A stretch of 59,658 bases of DNA, taken from Gimesia sp. Lineage in GTDB: Bacteria; Planctomycetota; Planctomycetia; Planctomycetales; Planctomycetaceae. The position numbers and the translations under genes are program-made. The stretch spans positions 1 to 59,658 of the forward strand of contig PAJV01000017.1 of assembly GCA_002706765.1 (NCBI GenBank), written 5' to 3'. This document shows positions 1 through 9,507 of the stretch, piece by piece. The notes beneath the pieces were generated by a model. That model searched no databases, had not been told where the DNA came from, and saw only the letters and a program-made list of their open reading frames with translations. Numbering within the stretch: position 1 is the first letter of the stretch; each line of letters begins with the position of its first letter.

Positions 1-2
1 TA

Positions 3-245
3 CGCTGTGATATGAGTTCCCCTGCAGATACGACATTGTTTTTCTTTTATCGCTATAAAAATCAAGCAGAGTACGTTGCAAGAAATCAGCTGCAGATCAG
101 GTTAAATCAGGGGATGAATCATTTACTGTTTTCCATACCAGGTGATTTACTCAAAGAGTCATTACGAATTGATCCGGGATTCGAGCCCGGTATTTATAAG
201 ATCAAACATTTAGAGATGTATAAACAAAATGAAAATCCTCTTTAA
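3..245 (+). CDS. C-terminal fragment of a surface-polysaccharide protein (5' end outside window)
   Basis: The reading frame is open from the first complete codon of the window to a TAA at 243-245, so this is the 3' end of a longer gene, not a small gene starting at the ATG at 12. The visible part has alternating hydrophobic residues and ends in a motif of the type RIDPGFEPGIYKIKHLE, which resembles the closing beta-sandwich segment found at the end of some glycosyltransferases and polysaccharide-export proteins (this resemblance is from memory). It overlaps the following aminotransferase gene by 17 nt, so the two are very likely in one operon. The exact function cannot be told from 80 residues. 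Confidence 0.6.
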   Translation, partial: RCDMSSPADTTLFFFYRYKNQAEYVARNQLQIRLNQGMNHLLFSIPGDLLKESLRIDPGFEPGIYKIKHLEMYKQNENPL

Positions 246-1353
246 TCAGCCTAAACGCGAAAATGATGCATTCGCGCAGGAAATTAATTTGGCCATCGAA
301 CAGGTCATTGAAAGCGGCATTTATATTCTGGGCAGCAATGTTACTGCGTTCGAGCAGGAGTTTGCTCAATATTGTCAGACGCGTCATTGTTGTGCAGTAG
401 GCAATGGGACTGACGCACTGGAAATTGCCTTAAGGGCTTTAGGTGTGGGGCCGGGTGACGAAGTGATCACCGTTGCCAATGCCGGCGGTTATTCCACCAC
501 AGCCTGTAATCTGGTGGGAGCGGTTCCCGTATATGTGGATGTGGAACCTGACCATCTACTGCTTGATTATCGGTCAGTTCCTGCAGCAGTCTCGCCTCGA
601 ACTCGATGCGTGATTGCCACACATTTATACGGTCAGGCAGTCAATGTAAGAGAACTAAGAGCAACATTAGATGCAGCCGGATATCAAAACATAAAAATTC
701 TGGAGGACTGTGCTCAGGCGCATGGGGCTATGGTGGGGGGAGAAATTGTTGGTTCTCTCGCAGACATTGCAACTTTCAGTTTTTATCCGACGAAAAACCT
801 GAGTGCGCTCGGCGACGGTGGGGCGATTACCACTTCACATGATGAACTGGCCGAACGTTGTCGCTGCTTACGACAGTATGGCTGGACTTCAAAGTATCGC
901 AGTGATGTCCCCGATGGCCGTAACAGTCGTCTGGATGAATTACAGGCAGCGATTCTGCGAGTCAAACTGAGGCACTTGAATGCCTTTAATGAAAAACGTC
1001 GTGCGATCTGCAATCATCTGAATCAGACCTGCCAGGGGATCGTCGATGTTGTGACCACTCCGGCTGAAGGGAATGTGAGTCATTTGTTTGTTGCACGTCA
1101 TCCCCTGCGGGATCAGATCTGTCAGGAACTGATTGAAAACGGTGTTGCTACCGATATCCATTACCCGGTGCTGGACCTGAACCAGAATTCTCTCAGTGCC
1201 AGGTCGTTTCGCGCAGTCGATCTTCCACATTCACAGCAGGCCACACAGGAAATCTTTTCCCTGCCCTGCTATACCGGAATTACTGACGAGGAACTGGATT
1301 ACATCAGGCAGATCTTTGAATCGAAAATAGCGGTAATTGTAAAGGGGCATTGA
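229..1353 (+). CDS. DegT/DnrJ/EryC1 family sugar aminotransferase (FdtB/QdtB-like)
   Basis: A 374-residue PLP-dependent enzyme that transfers an amino group to a nucleotide-linked keto-deoxysugar in the cytoplasm. The cofactor-binding motif GNGTDAL is at about 58-64, the LEDCAQAHGA block at about 158-167, and the Schiff-base lysine is K189 in FYPTKNLSALGDGG. The NSRLDELQAAILR block is typical of the QdtB/FdtB/DesV branch. Length is normal for the family. A WxcM-like 3,4-ketoisomerase/acyltransferase and RmlB lie within 10 kb, which fits a dTDP-3-amino-3,6-dideoxyhexose product. A WecE-like role (4-amino sugar) is the main alternative, because a WecD-like acetyltransferase is in the same operon. 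It overlaps the upstream fragment by 17 nt; the next gene starts 1 nt after its stop. Confidence 0.88.
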   Translation: MKILFNQPKRENDAFAQEINLAIEQVIESGIYILGSNVTAFEQEFAQYCQTRHCCAVGNGTDALEIALRALGVGPGDEVITVANAGGYSTTACNLVGAVPVYVDVEPDHLLLDYRSVPAAVSPRTRCVIATHLYGQAVNVRELRATLDAAGYQNIKILEDCAQAHGAMVGGEIVGSLADIATFSFYPTKNLSALGDGGAITTSHDELAERCRCLRQYGWTSKYRSDVPDGRNSRLDELQAAILRVKLRHLNAFNEKRRAICNHLNQTCQGIVDVVTTPAEGNVSHLFVARHPLRDQICQELIENGVATDIHYPVLDLNQNSLSARSFRAVDLPHSQQATQEIFSLPCYTGITDEELDYIRQIFESKIAVIVKGH

Positions 1354-1354
1354 A

Positions 1355-2305
1355 TTGTCTAAACCTGTTTGCTCACTGATCATTCCGGTCTATAAAAATG
1401 AAGCAAATCTTCAAGATCTATTGAGTGCGCTGACTGAATTAAATCAGAAAGCTCCCTGTCAGATGGAAGTCATATTTGTCATCGACGGGAGTCCCGACCG
1501 CTGCTATGAAATTCTCCTGAAGCAGCTGGATGATTTTCCCTTTGCTTCCCAATTAATATTGCTCTCCCGAAATTTTGGGTCATTTGCAGCAATCCGTGCC
1601 GGATTGCAGGCGGGAACAGGAGAGTATTTTGCGGTGATGGCAGCTGATCTGCAGGAACCACCCGAACTGGTGCTGGAGATGTGGTCAGAGTTAACAGCCG
1701 GAGATGTGGATGTAGTGATTGCTGTCCGTGAATCCAGGGATGATCCATTTATGACAAAGCTGCCTTCATCGATATTCTGGGGACTTTATCGCCGCTTTGT
1801 GGTTCCCGACGTCCCGCCGGGAGGTGTTGACATTTTCGGTTGTAATCGCGCTTTTCGGGATCAGCTCCTGCAACTGGAAGAACGGCACAGTTCCCTGATT
1901 GCACAGATGTTCTGGGTCGGGTTTCGCCGTAAATATATCAGTTATGAACGTCAGGAGCGTAAGCATGGGAAATCGGCTTGGACTCTGAGAAAGAAAATCA
2001 ACTACCTGATGGACAGTACATTTGCCTTTACGGATCTACCTATCCGACTGTTGATTCATCTGGGTGGGCTGACAACATGTTTATCTGCTCTTTTCGGACT
2101 GCTGGTGATCATATTTCGCCTGTTAAACTGGATTGAAGTCCCAGGTTATACAGCCACGGTTATTACCATTGTTTTCTTTGGCGCATTTAATATTTTTGCT
2201 TTAGGGATAGTGGGTTCTTATGCGTGGCGTACTTATGAAAATACAAAATCCAGGCCATTACACATCGTGCTGCGCGAACACCAATTCCCATCATCTAAGG
2301 ACTGA
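1355..2305 (+). CDS. Membrane-anchored family 2 glycosyltransferase (DPM1/ArnC-like)
   Basis: A 316-residue GT-A fold transferase that probably moves a sugar from a nucleotide or to a lipid carrier at the inner membrane. The N-terminus shows SLIIPVYKNEANL, the nucleotide-binding FVIDGSPD and the metal-binding region MAADLQEPPEL. Two hydrophobic helices close the protein (about 228-255 and 262-290), as in polyprenyl-phosphate glycosyltransferases. The start is TTG at 1355, one base after the aminotransferase stop. It is preferred because AAAGGGG lies at 1341-1347, seven bases upstream, and no nearer ATG fits. It is in an operon with the aminotransferase and the acetyltransferase. Confidence 0.85.
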   Translation: MSKPVCSLIIPVYKNEANLQDLLSALTELNQKAPCQMEVIFVIDGSPDRCYEILLKQLDDFPFASQLILLSRNFGSFAAIRAGLQAGTGEYFAVMAADLQEPPELVLEMWSELTAGDVDVVIAVRESRDDPFMTKLPSSIFWGLYRRFVVPDVPPGGVDIFGCNRAFRDQLLQLEERHSSLIAQMFWVGFRRKYISYERQERKHGKSAWTLRKKINYLMDSTFAFTDLPIRLLIHLGGLTTCLSALFGLLVIIFRLLNWIEVPGYTATVITIVFFGAFNIFALGIVGSYAWRTYENTKSRPLHIVLREHQFPSSKD

Positions 2306-2308
2306 TCC

Positions 2309-3226
2309 ATGGATTCAGGGTTAAGCCCTTTTCAGCAGCGTGCCTTTTTTTACTCACCATTCAGTTTCTGGCGGGATCAGACCGCCGAGATTTCTACAGC
2401 AGTATTGAACGAGTTGACCGCTTCACAGGAATCCGGCAGCCTGGAGAGTCGCGGCAATACCGTTCGTATCTGGTTTAAAAAACTGGACTGGGATTCGAAT
2501 TATTTTCAATGTCCCACCGTAAGACTCGACTTCGTTGAATGGGACAGTCAGATTCAGGATCCACGGTCTGAAATTGCAAAGTTAATTCTGGATCTGAAGC
2601 AGGAACTGATAGAAAAGTATCAGCGATTTTATTTGTTTTCCGAGGTCCCCTCCGAAGATAAGCTCGTATTGCAGGCTTTAGGGCAGGCGGGGATGAGATT
2701 AGTGGAAACGCGACTGACTTATTATCGAGGTCAGCTGGATCAACTGCCGCCTGAAAACGGTTTTCGAGTCAGAAAGGCTGTCGAAGCAGATATCCCCCAT
2801 TTACGACAGGTAGCGAAAATCGCTCGAAATGACTTTGACCGTTTCCATGCAGATCCTTTCTTTTCCAGCGAGACTGCTGATGAATTTCTCGCTGAATATG
2901 TCGAACAATGTGTAAGGGGGTTAACGGATGTGGTACTCGTACCAGATATCGATATGAACCCTCCAGGTGCATTCATATGTGGATCTGCAAATATTGGTTC
3001 AGTTAATGGCAACACTTTAGGAAGACTGGTTTTGACAGCAGTCGATGAATCACGCAGGGGGGGATATAAAAAGTTGAATCATTCTCTGCTGCAATGGATG
3101 GGGCAGCAAGGAGTGTCCTGCATCGTAAATACAACGCAATCGACTAACAGAGCCGTAATTCATGTGAGCGAATCTCTGGGTTACAAATATGGTAGATCAA
3201 CACACCTGTTCGCTGTTGACGGTTAA
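2309..3226 (+). CDS. GNAT N-acetyltransferase, WecD/RffC-like
   Basis: A 305-residue protein. The C-terminal half (about 150-300) is a GNAT acetyl-CoA-dependent acyltransferase domain. The block FDRFHADPFF followed by a TADEFLAEYVEQ helix and a GRLVLTAVDESRRGGYKKL acetyl-CoA loop resembles dTDP-4-amino-4,6-dideoxygalactose N-acetyltransferase (WecD). The N-terminal 150 residues are also as expected for WecD-like proteins and contain KLDWDSNYF. It begins 3 nt after the glycosyltransferase stop (ATG 2309), so it belongs to the same transcript. It likely N-acetylates the amino sugar made by the upstream aminotransferase, though the exact sugar is not fixed by sequence. Confidence 0.75.
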   Translation: MDSGLSPFQQRAFFYSPFSFWRDQTAEISTAVLNELTASQESGSLESRGNTVRIWFKKLDWDSNYFQCPTVRLDFVEWDSQIQDPRSEIAKLILDLKQELIEKYQRFYLFSEVPSEDKLVLQALGQAGMRLVETRLTYYRGQLDQLPPENGFRVRKAVEADIPHLRQVAKIARNDFDRFHADPFFSSETADEFLAEYVEQCVRGLTDVVLVPDIDMNPPGAFICGSANIGSVNGNTLGRLVLTAVDESRRGGYKKLNHSLLQWMGQQGVSCIVNTTQSTNRAVIHVSESLGYKYGRSTHLFAVDG

Positions 3227-3402
3227 CCCGCTCTATTCTTGATGACCTGTACTTCCCTTGAAATTCAGCAGTATCGCTGGCGGTAAATTGAAGATTGCAG
3301 ATATTACCCCGTTAGGGGAAATCTATTTTTGCGGTCACATTTACCCTGTCAAGCTGATTGAATAGCTACCTGGCAGTTTTGAAACAGTAGATAATAAGCA
3401 GA

Positions 3403-4371
3403 TTAATTCTGACGCTCATTTACCGCCAGAGCAGCTGGTTTCGCATCCCAGGTGAGCGATTTTAGATGTTCCAGCAGACGCTTTCCTGAAAAATAACACA
3501 CAAGCAATCCAAAGCGTGACCAGACTCCCAGGGCAACCAGCCATATCAGGAAAAGGGGGTATTGATGCCGGAAAAACTTATAATAAAACCGCATCATTCC
3601 TTTGTGTTTATTCCATTCCACAAACAGGGGGCGTGAACGACTGCAGGCTCCCTGAAAATGTGTGATTTTTGCGTCAGGAACGAACATGATTTTCCAGTTA
3701 TGTTTGCGGAAGCTCATACACCAGTCCAGATCTTCGCAATGCAGGAAATAGTTTTCATCGAGGCCTCCTACATCTTCGTAAGCCGTTCTTGAAACCAGCA
3801 TACAAGCACCCGAGATTGCTTCGACTTCGACAGGCTCTTCGGGTAGAGGCTGTTGGTGTAGATTGAAGTCTGAAAACAGGTGAGGAAATCGATTCTTCAG
3901 ACGCGAGAGATGAAAAACACGGACCAGGGACCGCCAGGGGGTGGGGACTGCACGACGACAGCCAATCTGCTCGGAGCCATCACTGTTCTGAATCAGCCCT
4001 CCCGCCATGCCCAATCTGGAGTCAGATTTCAGGCATGCGATCATTATTGAAATTGCGTTCGGGTGGATTTTACAGTCGGGGTTTAAATACAGCAGATAGT
4101 CCCCTGTGACCCGCCTTGCTCCCATATTACAGGCCACGGCAAAGCCAAGATTATCTTCATTATGGATAATCTGCAGCTTTCCTTCAGGCACAGTCACAGA
4201 TTTCAACAATGACAGGCTGTTATCGGACGAGGCATTATCAACGATCGCGATATTAATATCTGCATCCACTTGTAGAAGTGATTCGATGCACAGGAGCAGT
4301 TTTTCGCCCGAATTGTAGTTTACGATGATAACTCCAACTTCAGGCCTGTCATAATTAGCTCGTGAGTTCAT
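3403..4371 (-). CDS. Family 2 glycosyltransferase (rhamnosyltransferase WbbL-like)
   Basis: A 322-residue inverting GT-A transferase for polysaccharide assembly. The N-terminal VGVIIVNYNSGEKL, IVDNASSDNS and the DxD-like YLNPDCKIHP (about 95-105) are visible, as is the acceptor-site HCEDLDWCMSFRKHNW characteristic of WbbL/RfbF-type rhamnosyltransferases. A weakly hydrophobic segment at about 265-295 suggests association with the membrane. The gene overlaps the upstream GT2-GT4 gene by 17 nt, so both are translated from one message on the minus strand. The 176 bp to its 3' side, up to the convergent acetyltransferase gene, show no feature. Confidence 0.85.
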   Translation of the reverse strand: MNSRANYDRPEVGVIIVNYNSGEKLLLCIESLLQVDADINIAIVDNASSDNSLSLLKSVTVPEGKLQIIHNEDNLGFAVACNMGARRVTGDYLLYLNPDCKIHPNAISIMIACLKSDSRLGMAGGLIQNSDGSEQIGCRRAVPTPWRSLVRVFHLSRLKNRFPHLFSDFNLHQQPLPEEPVEVEAISGACMLVSRTAYEDVGGLDENYFLHCEDLDWCMSFRKHNWKIMFVPDAKITHFQGACSRSRPLFVEWNKHKGMMRFYYKFFRHQYPLFLIWLVALGVWSRFGLLVCYFSGKRLLEHLKSLTWDAKPAALAVNERQN

Positions 4372-6538
4372 GTATAGGCTTCTTTGATAACCACTGTTTG
4401 AATTTTCGCTGGAATTCGAACGGAACCATCTGGCTTAGAAGACGACCTGCAGCAGTTCCCCTGAAATGAAAGATTTTCACTAAAATGCGTTCAGAGCGGG
4501 ATAGCTGTTTTTCGAATGGTTCTAGTACCAGAAATGATGTTATCCATTCGTTGCTCAGGTAATAGGCTTTTACTTTCGCCGGACATTTTAAATTTGCCAA
4601 ATATTGCTTTTCATAAAATCCGTCGACTGAATATTCTGGATGATCAGGCAGGAATTCTGCTGCTTCCTCGGGAGCACCCTCTGTCTTTAATTTTGAAAAT
4701 AATTTGATCATTTCATCGGGAGATGATTTCCAGGGGTAGACCTGTGCCGCTGGGTGCTTGCTGACCCGTTCTGGGAAGGCACCAATGTCAGGTACAACGA
4801 CTGGAATCCCTGCGAACAGAGCTTCGCTCAGTGTGTAACTGTAAGTTTCGGGCCATTGGGCTGGTAACCAGATCAGATCCGGCTTAATTTTTGCCAGCTT
4901 TGCAGCCAGATCTTCTGACTTGTAGGGGCCATGAGTTTTGATGCAAACATTCAGCGGGCGATACGCATAGCCCATTAAATGAAATTCCAGCTTGATGCCC
5001 TGACTCTGTGCCATCACCGCTGTTTTCTCCAGCAGTTCGGCTCCTTTAACACGGCTTATTGCGCCAAGCGTCAAAATTTTCAAAGTCTTTTTATTAGGCT
5101 TCCATTTAGTCGGAGAGGGATAATCGGCAAGCTCCGAATCGGGATGATAAGCCGCCTGACAATCCACTTCGGGAAAATAGCTACTGAATATTTCGGCCGT
5201 ACTTATGGAAGGAGTAATAATTCGCTGACATTTACTTAAAAAATTCCGCATTTCATTTCGCCAGTCTTCCGGACTGCCTTTGCAGGGCAGGGGAACTGCC
5301 TGGGCACACAATTGATCTCTGGTGTCAGGATCAGTACAGTAAGTTCCCTTCTTATTCGTGAGTGTCGGATTTCCGTTCACGCAATAGAAGTCATGAACTG
5401 TAAAGTTCAGTTCAACGCCCAGATCATCTCCCAGATTTCGCAGGAGAGGATGGATATTGATCAGGTGGTGAAAATGAATTAATGATAAACCAAGAATGTT
5501 CAGCAGGTACAGCAGGTCCTGATATTGCTCGGGTATTTGAAACTGAAACTCTTCTTCAAATTGGTCAAATGAAAGAGAATAGGTCTGATTTTCTTTCTGT
5601 TTGAGGACCAGAAAATGAGCCTGATGTCGGTAGAGTTGGATCAGTTCCTGAATATGAGTTTCAATTCCACCATTCAGGTTATGGCTGACAAGCAATATTT
5701 TCGGCAATTGTGACTGACAGATCATATCCAGGTAGGCCCGGACGCGAAAAATCTTGGCGGGATCATTTTGAATGTGATCTGCGATACTCTCATGGTAGCC
5801 CGGATGAAGTTCTTCCAGCTTTGCCATTGCGTGTTCAACCAGAGCCTCTTTCTTGGTAGAGAAACTGACACTTCCCACATGCGCGACGAACGTATCCAGA
5901 CAATAAATGTTTTCCCAGCCCAATTTACTTGCACGGCAGCAGAAATCGTTTTCTTCACCATAGCCTTTGCCAAAAGCTTCTTCATTCAATATTCCCACTT
6001 CTTTCAGGCATTTGCGTCGAATGAACATGCAAAAGCCGACACCAGTTGGAATCTCTACACTACACCCATAATTAACCGTAGAAAAGACTTTGTCGAGTTG
6101 CGCGACTTCCATTTGCGGGAGTGGGTTTTCCTGACAGAAATTGGGAAAACTGCAAATAGTCGCGTTATTTGATACGGGAGTTACGGTCCCGATATTTGGT
6201 TTTGAATAGGCACAATCGATCAGACGGTCGATCCAGTTATTGGCGACGATCGTATCGCTATTCAACAGAATAACATCTCGATTTGTGGAGAGGGTCATGC
6301 CTTTATTGACTGTTCGCACAAATCCGAGATTTGTTTCATTTTCAATAAACTGAATCTGGTTTTCTTTACAATACCCACGCAGCCATTCCACCAGTTCCTG
6401 ATTTGGACTCTGATCGTTGATCACAATTACATTGCACTCGATCTGGTTCTCTGAGAGTGATTCTGCTAGTGAAATCAGGCAGTTTCGGGTCTCGCTGAGT
6501 CCGTCATAGACCGGTATGATAATGTCTACTAATTGCAT
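4355..6538 (-). CDS. Two-domain glycosyltransferase: GT2 plus GT4 fusion
   Basis: A 727-residue protein from the preferred start. Residues about 1-260 are a GT2 domain (VDIIIPVYDGLSETRNCL, NDQSPN, LLNSDTIV, and FGKGYGEENDFCCRASKLGW). Residues about 285-640 form a GT-B family 4 domain that opens with ILLVSHNLNGGIETHIQEL and has the nucleotide-binding part WPETYSYTLSEALFAGIPVVV. It can therefore add two sugars in turn to a polysaccharide. The ATG at 6538 is chosen because AAGGA lies seven bases upstream; a longer start at 6595 would overlap the preceding methyltransferase by 46 nt. It starts 11 nt after the methyltransferase stop and overlaps the next glycosyltransferase. Confidence 0.87.
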   Translation of the reverse strand: MQLVDIIIPVYDGLSETRNCLISLAESLSENQIECNVIVINDQSPNQELVEWLRGYCKENQIQFIENETNLGFVRTVNKGMTLSTNRDVILLNSDTIVANNWIDRLIDCAYSKPNIGTVTPVSNNATICSFPNFCQENPLPQMEVAQLDKVFSTVNYGCSVEIPTGVGFCMFIRRKCLKEVGILNEEAFGKGYGEENDFCCRASKLGWENIYCLDTFVAHVGSVSFSTKKEALVEHAMAKLEELHPGYHESIADHIQNDPAKIFRVRAYLDMICQSQLPKILLVSHNLNGGIETHIQELIQLYRHQAHFLVLKQKENQTYSLSFDQFEEEFQFQIPEQYQDLLYLLNILGLSLIHFHHLINIHPLLRNLGDDLGVELNFTVHDFYCVNGNPTLTNKKGTYCTDPDTRDQLCAQAVPLPCKGSPEDWRNEMRNFLSKCQRIITPSISTAEIFSSYFPEVDCQAAYHPDSELADYPSPTKWKPNKKTLKILTLGAISRVKGAELLEKTAVMAQSQGIKLEFHLMGYAYRPLNVCIKTHGPYKSEDLAAKLAKIKPDLIWLPAQWPETYSYTLSEALFAGIPVVVPDIGAFPERVSKHPAAQVYPWKSSPDEMIKLFSKLKTEGAPEEAAEFLPDHPEYSVDGFYEKQYLANLKCPAKVKAYYLSNEWITSFLVLEPFEKQLSRSERILVKIFHFRGTAAGRLLSQMVPFEFQRKFKQWLSKKPIHELTS

Positions 6539-6549
6539 TGTATGATCCT

Positions 6550-7539
6550 TTAATTCTGTATGGAAAGCTGATCTGTAAGGTCTGAAATATGGCATTCCTG
6601 GTCTCTGACATGGACCTGTGTGTCAGTAAATAATTTTCCAGCGTGCTCCAGTTGAACGTTCAGGGATAATAGCCGTTTGTCTTTTCGGGCAATCATCATC
6701 TGGGCGACCATGATTTTCTTTGATTTCTCTTCCAGTTTATCTTGCAATTCAACAAGTTCATGTTCCAGTTTATGAATCTGCCCGTAACACTGATCAAGAA
6801 GGTCTTGGAAATACTGGCTTTGTTTTTTGAATGAGTGACTTAGAATCGCATTCCCATAAAACTCCACTTTCCTCTTCCAGGCTTCCTGTTGAACTGGTGG
6901 CAGTGCACATGCCTGTGAAATCCATTCTGGTGGATTTGTGCCGACAGCGAGTACTCCCAAACCATAAGAATGTGTAAGCTCAAAACCGGGATACTGATTT
7001 GTAAGTTCCTCCCAGAGTTTCCATACTCCAAAATTACCGTATCGGACAACTGTATCGTGGAATAAAACCACTCCACGATCTGACATCTTTGGTAGCCAGG
7101 TATCGAAGTCATGTTTGACTGCTTCGTAAGTATGCAAGCCATCAATGTGTAATAAATCGATACTTCCATCCTCAAAGTGCGGAAGCGCTTCGTCAAATTT
7201 CATTCTCATTAATGTCGAAAATGATTGATATCGTTCGTCATGATAAGCTGAAAGGACTTCGTAAATATTTTCTCCGTACAGGTCTTCGGCAGTTCCGGCA
7301 TGTTCATCGCCTTCCCAGGTATCAACGGAAAAGCACTTCGTTTCTGATTGGAAATGAGCGACCGCCTGGCAAAATGCCAGATACGAATCTCCTTTATGTG
7401 TACCAAGTTCCACAAACCGTTTCGGCTTGAGTTGGCTGATGAGTTCAAAAGCAAATGGAATATGTCCATGCCATGAATTGATATCGCTTAAAAATTCCGG
7501 TTCTAGAATTGAGTAAAATGTTGAAAGATCTGATTGCAT
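6550..7539 (-). CDS. Class I SAM methyltransferase with C-terminal coiled coil
   Basis: A 329-residue protein. Residues about 20-205 form a Methyltransf_24-type Rossmann domain: FVELGTHKGDSYLAF is the SAM glycine-rich loop, CFSVDTWEGDEHAG the acidic ribose-binding region, and LLHIDGLHTYEAVKHDF plus LFHDTVV are typical of this family in surface-polysaccharide loci. Residues about 230-325 are rich in heptad-spaced L, Q, E and K and should form a long coiled coil, perhaps to hold the enzyme to the glycosyltransferases encoded downstream. Substrate is likely a sugar or lipid-linked sugar (inference). First gene of the minus-strand run with the two glycosyltransferases. Confidence 0.82.
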   Translation of the reverse strand: MQSDLSTFYSILEPEFLSDINSWHGHIPFAFELISQLKPKRFVELGTHKGDSYLAFCQAVAHFQSETKCFSVDTWEGDEHAGTAEDLYGENIYEVLSAYHDERYQSFSTLMRMKFDEALPHFEDGSIDLLHIDGLHTYEAVKHDFDTWLPKMSDRGVVLFHDTVVRYGNFGVWKLWEELTNQYPGFELTHSYGLGVLAVGTNPPEWISQACALPPVQQEAWKRKVEFYGNAILSHSFKKQSQYFQDLLDQCYGQIHKLEHELVELQDKLEEKSKKIMVAQMMIARKDKRLLSLNVQLEHAGKLFTDTQVHVRDQECHISDLTDQLSIQN

Positions 7540-7685
7540 GATTATCCAGTATTTATATTCAAAAGACGAAAATGAACTGTGGTGAAGTCAATAGCTTTTC
7601 AAAGCTTTGAAACAGGATAGATGTTAGAAAGTCTTGCGATCATTTGCTGGATGGAATGTGAATCGCCTGAATCTCTTATTAAGCA

Positions 7686-8513
7686 TCAAGCTACCTTTTT
7701 TACGAGTTCCAGAAAGTGAGAGTAATCGCGAATATAATCATCAGGATCATAATACTCAGAGGCGAATACCAGGAGAACGGCGTCGGATGAGTAATTGTAC
7801 TGGATGCCCCAGGTCATCGGAGGGAGATAAATTCCTGCCTGTGGTCGATCCAGTAAAATTTCATCCCGGAGAGTTCCATCATCTACAACGACACTTACAC
7901 TGCCCTTGACGGCAATCAGAAATTGGGCACAAGTGAAATGGGCATGTTCTCCCCGGGTTTCGGCAGTAGGGACGTCATAAACCAGAAAATAGCGTTTGGG
8001 AGCAAAAGGGATCTCTTTTTCGAATTCACCAACTGAGAGGCTTCCTCTTAAATCTGGCACCATATTGAAATTGTGGAACGTCACTCCATTCACACGCAGG
8101 GGATGCGTAGCTGCCGCGATGGATTTGTTTTCATGGCCAGCATTTTGTTCCTTAAGAATCTCAGATGTCTTAACATATCCGATGATTTTGGCTGGGTTCC
8201 CTTCCACGATAGCAAGCGGAGGGACCGAACGTGTTACCACTGATCCTGGATTAACACGGGAGAGGACTCCTAGATTGATTCCTGGATAAATCGTTGAATT
8301 GGCACCGACTTCTGCATTTTCTTCGATCACTGTCGAGGCGTTTTCGTTCTCATCACTTCCCAGAATAACAGTGTGAGGACCAATTTTAGCAGTTTCGTGG
8401 ATAACGACATTCGGACCAATATAACATCCTTCCGGACTCTTTCGGGAGTCGTCAGACTTCATTGAAAATTCATCGTCTGAAAAGACTTTTAGCTTTTTGG
8501 CAGTAGTTGCCAT
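7686..8513 (-). CDS. WxcM-like bifunctional protein: hexapeptide acyltransferase + sugar 3,4-ketoisomerase (FdtA/QdtA)
   Basis: A 275-residue fusion. Residues about 30-112 carry left-handed beta-helix hexapeptide repeats (IGPNVVIHETAKIGPHTVI, GNPAKIIGYV), as in QdtC/FdtC-type N-acyltransferases. Residues about 138-275 are a cupin of the FdtA/QdtA type, with the active-site H190 and H192 in RGEHAHFTCAQFLI and the conserved PPMTWGIQYNYS. The two activities are the ketoisomerase step on dTDP-4-keto-6-deoxyglucose and the final acetylation of dTDP-3-amino-sugar. With RmlB and the DegT aminotransferase in the window, all steps after RmlA are covered. The ATG at 8513 is preceded by a run of AT-rich sequence; the gene appears to be transcribed alone. 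Confidence 0.85.
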   Translation of the reverse strand: MATTAKKLKVFSDDEFSMKSDDSRKSPEGCYIGPNVVIHETAKIGPHTVILGSDENENASTVIEENAEVGANSTIYPGINLGVLSRVNPGSVVTRSVPPLAIVEGNPAKIIGYVKTSEILKEQNAGHENKSIAAATHPLRVNGVTFHNFNMVPDLRGSLSVGEFEKEIPFAPKRYFLVYDVPTAETRGEHAHFTCAQFLIAVKGSVSVVVDDGTLRDEILLDRPQAGIYLPPMTWGIQYNYSSDAVLLVFASEYYDPDDYIRDYSHFLELVKKVA

Positions 8514-9507
8514 TGGTACTCCTTTACCATTTCCACTGAAAATCGTTACAAAAAGATGTAGTCAAGATCTCTTATATTGATTGAGTTTTTTATGTAGATA
8601 ATAGATAGACATAAGTGTATGTGTGTGTCGATTTTGTCATATGCCGTTCTAAATAAGTCATGAAGTGGGGTGTAATATCAAAAAATAGTTTATTCTGCAA
8701 TTCGAATTCAATCATTTAATTACAGGTGGTTTATGCTGGAAAGTTAACAGATATGGCAAAAATACACGATTAATCTCGACCATCGCGATTTCATATTTGC
8801 ATTTTTATGATGCATCAATAATCGACTGAACTCAGGCCTTCGGCTGCCCGAACTAGCTGCACGGTGCAGACCGTCAGCGTCTGATGTCTATCGACCCTGC
8901 CATTGAGTTCGGAAAGACATCATCTGAAGGCCCATTCATCTCACTGATCTTGGGGGGCAATAAATGGATCATCAGTGAATACAGCACGATTTTCTGATGC
9001 TGATAGAGGTGAATAATTGCTGTGAATACGGCCGGTAACAAAACAATGATTCCCTGTACCGCTAGATGAACGATCGCGTCGAGGGAGGAGATTCGTCTCA
9101 ATATATTCAATGGCTTGAGTTTTTACGGAATCCATCAGAGAGGGTGCTGTTGAATGGACTTACAGGAGTCACCCATTGAAGAGTGACCTGCTTTCAATCT
9201 TTGTGCAGCAAGATATTATTTGATGCTTCCATAAATCATCTATTCAGAAAACCGGTAATTCTTATTCAATCATTGAGTAAAAATGGCATAGAGTGAAATT
9301 GGACGGATCGGTTCCACGACCAATGCCATTCCGTAATTCCTGGATATTGACCAGATCGAGCCAGACATATTCTGTTGGGATGACACCCTCGAAGCCTGGC
9401 AGCGATGGCTCGTTGAGACTGTCATTTGTTGTTAGGGAATCGTACCACTTACGTGCGCGTACATCTCATTTAATAAGTAATGAAATCACTTTCAGTCATA
9501 CTACTGA
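8514..9507. other. AT-rich intergenic region with possible gene relics
   Basis: About 1 kb without an intact gene. 8520-8820 is AT-rich and must hold the promoter of the WxcM-like gene. Between 8874 and 9135 two overlapping minus-strand frames (64 and 78 codons) each look partly protein-like and may be one gene broken by a frameshift; I cannot assign a family. At about 9281-9469 a minus-strand frame of about 60 codons is open without a start codon and reads like a protein interior (VIPTEYVWLDLVNIQEL). These look like decayed genes of the polysaccharide locus. Confidence 0.4.

Noticed and set aside
2309-3226. Direct assignment of the GNAT gene as wecD.
   Set aside because: The residues fit the family, but the DegT protein and the WxcM-like fusion point to a 3-amino sugar, so no symbol was given.
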